Source of the DNA: Marinobacter sp. CHS3-4
GTDB taxonomy: Bacteria; Pseudomonadota; Gammaproteobacteria; Pseudomonadales; Oleiphilaceae
Assembly (NCBI RefSeq): GCF_030053415.1
Contig: NZ_JASGBJ010000001.1
Span: 1,675,922 to 1,739,921, forward strand
Reading direction: 5' to 3'
DNA length: 64,000 nucleotides
Shown here: positions 63,891 through 64,000 of the stretch, in pieces
How the letters are laid out: every line of letters starts with the position of its first letter
Position numbering within the stretch: position 1 is the first letter of the stretch
Notes under the pieces: generated by a model
Databases searched by the model: none
What the model was told of the DNA's origin: nothing
Seen by the model: only the letters and a program-made list of their open reading frames with translations
Made by a program: the position numbers and the translations under genes

Positions 63891-64000
63891 AGTTAACCAA
63901 GTAATTCGTGTGGGCGCTGGCCGAGGTATTTCGGATACGAAATATCAGGACAGTGACTCGTCGAAATTGAGTTTTGTCTTGAGCAAGAATAGAGAATCTT

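Larger units (their letters stand above)
63646..64000 (+). promoter_or_regulatory. rRNA-operon promoter and leader region
   Basis: The region after purT holds two strong promoters, a small hairpin and a boxA element in the order found upstream of 16S rRNA genes. No coding frame is convincing. The 16S gene itself would begin beyond the right edge. Confidence 0.75.

Noticed and set aside
1..64000. Mobile elements, prophage or CRISPR arrays
   Set aside because: No transposase, integrase, phage structural gene, terminal repeat pair or regularly spaced repeat was found on either strand.

Overview
The window reads as chromosome of a marine gammaproteobacterium, most likely Marinobacter or a close relative. 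The strongest pointer is a 661-residue two-domain alcohol-forming fatty acyl-CoA reductase of the type known from Marinobacter wax-ester biosynthesis. Pseudomonas-like synteny supports this (rnt-pyrC-motY; mtaD-ubiG-mupP-yciK beside mtnA), as do the moderately high GC and dense bidirectional packing. No insertion sequence, phage gene, integrase or CRISPR array was seen.

Layout. 1-5.9 kb: gap, a DksA/TraR zinc-finger protein, a HupE-type membrane protein with its anchor partner, a divergent MFS carrier with a His-rich tail, and small membrane or stress proteins including an unlisted 24-codon gene. 6-10 kb: a CPA1-type cation/proton antiporter, an outer-membrane barrel, a secreted matrixin protease and a histone-deacetylase-like amidohydrolase. 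10-17 kb: signalling and envelope genes (CheB-CheR-PAS fusion with a coupled PAS protein; a DUF4398 lipoprotein / OmpA lipoprotein / PEP-CTERM protein / diguanylate cyclase cluster; a Crp/Fnr regulator). 17-24.7 kb: PRC-barrel and GlsB-like proteins, a spermidine-synthase-like enzyme, a large lipoprotein resembling anthrax protective antigen, a divergent NarL-type regulator lacking its phospho-acceptor Asp, tRNA-Arg(CCU) and two glycosyltransferases. 24.7-33 kb: an M16 protease, the fatty acyl-CoA reductase, rnt, pyrC and motY. 33-37.8 kb: a second deacetylase-like gene divergent from a Pat-type protein acetyltransferase, then rdgC. 37.9-44.7 kb: DUF2788, yaaA, a glutaredoxin-like gene, yciK, mupP, ubiG, MTA deaminase, mtnA and an XRE regulator. 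44.7-53.4 kb: tail-specific protease, a beta-oxidation pair, ComFB and a DUF349 protein. 53.5-63.6 kb: recX, mltF, purL, a NIF3-like domain, two Nudix hydrolases, a gamma carbonic anhydrase, DUF1289 and purT. The last 350 bases carry tandem rRNA-type promoters and a boxA leader, so an rRNA operon probably starts just beyond the right edge.

How the genes fit together. Lipid metabolism is represented by the acyl-CoA reductase and the thiolase/FadB-like pair. Reversible protein acetylation could be served by the divergent Pat and deacetylase-like genes. Methylthioadenosine salvage follows the deaminase plus MtnA route known from Pseudomonas. Purine synthesis (purL, purT) and pyrimidine synthesis (pyrC) are present but scattered. 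Most of the window is housekeeping. The parts least explained by known biology are the protective-antigen-like lipoprotein with its degenerate regulator (19.4-23.1 kb), the operator-like repeats before the acyl-CoA reductase (28.0 kb), the OmpA/PEP-CTERM/GGDEF cluster (13.8-16.6 kb), and a terminator embedded in the coding end of a deacetylase gene (10.2 kb).
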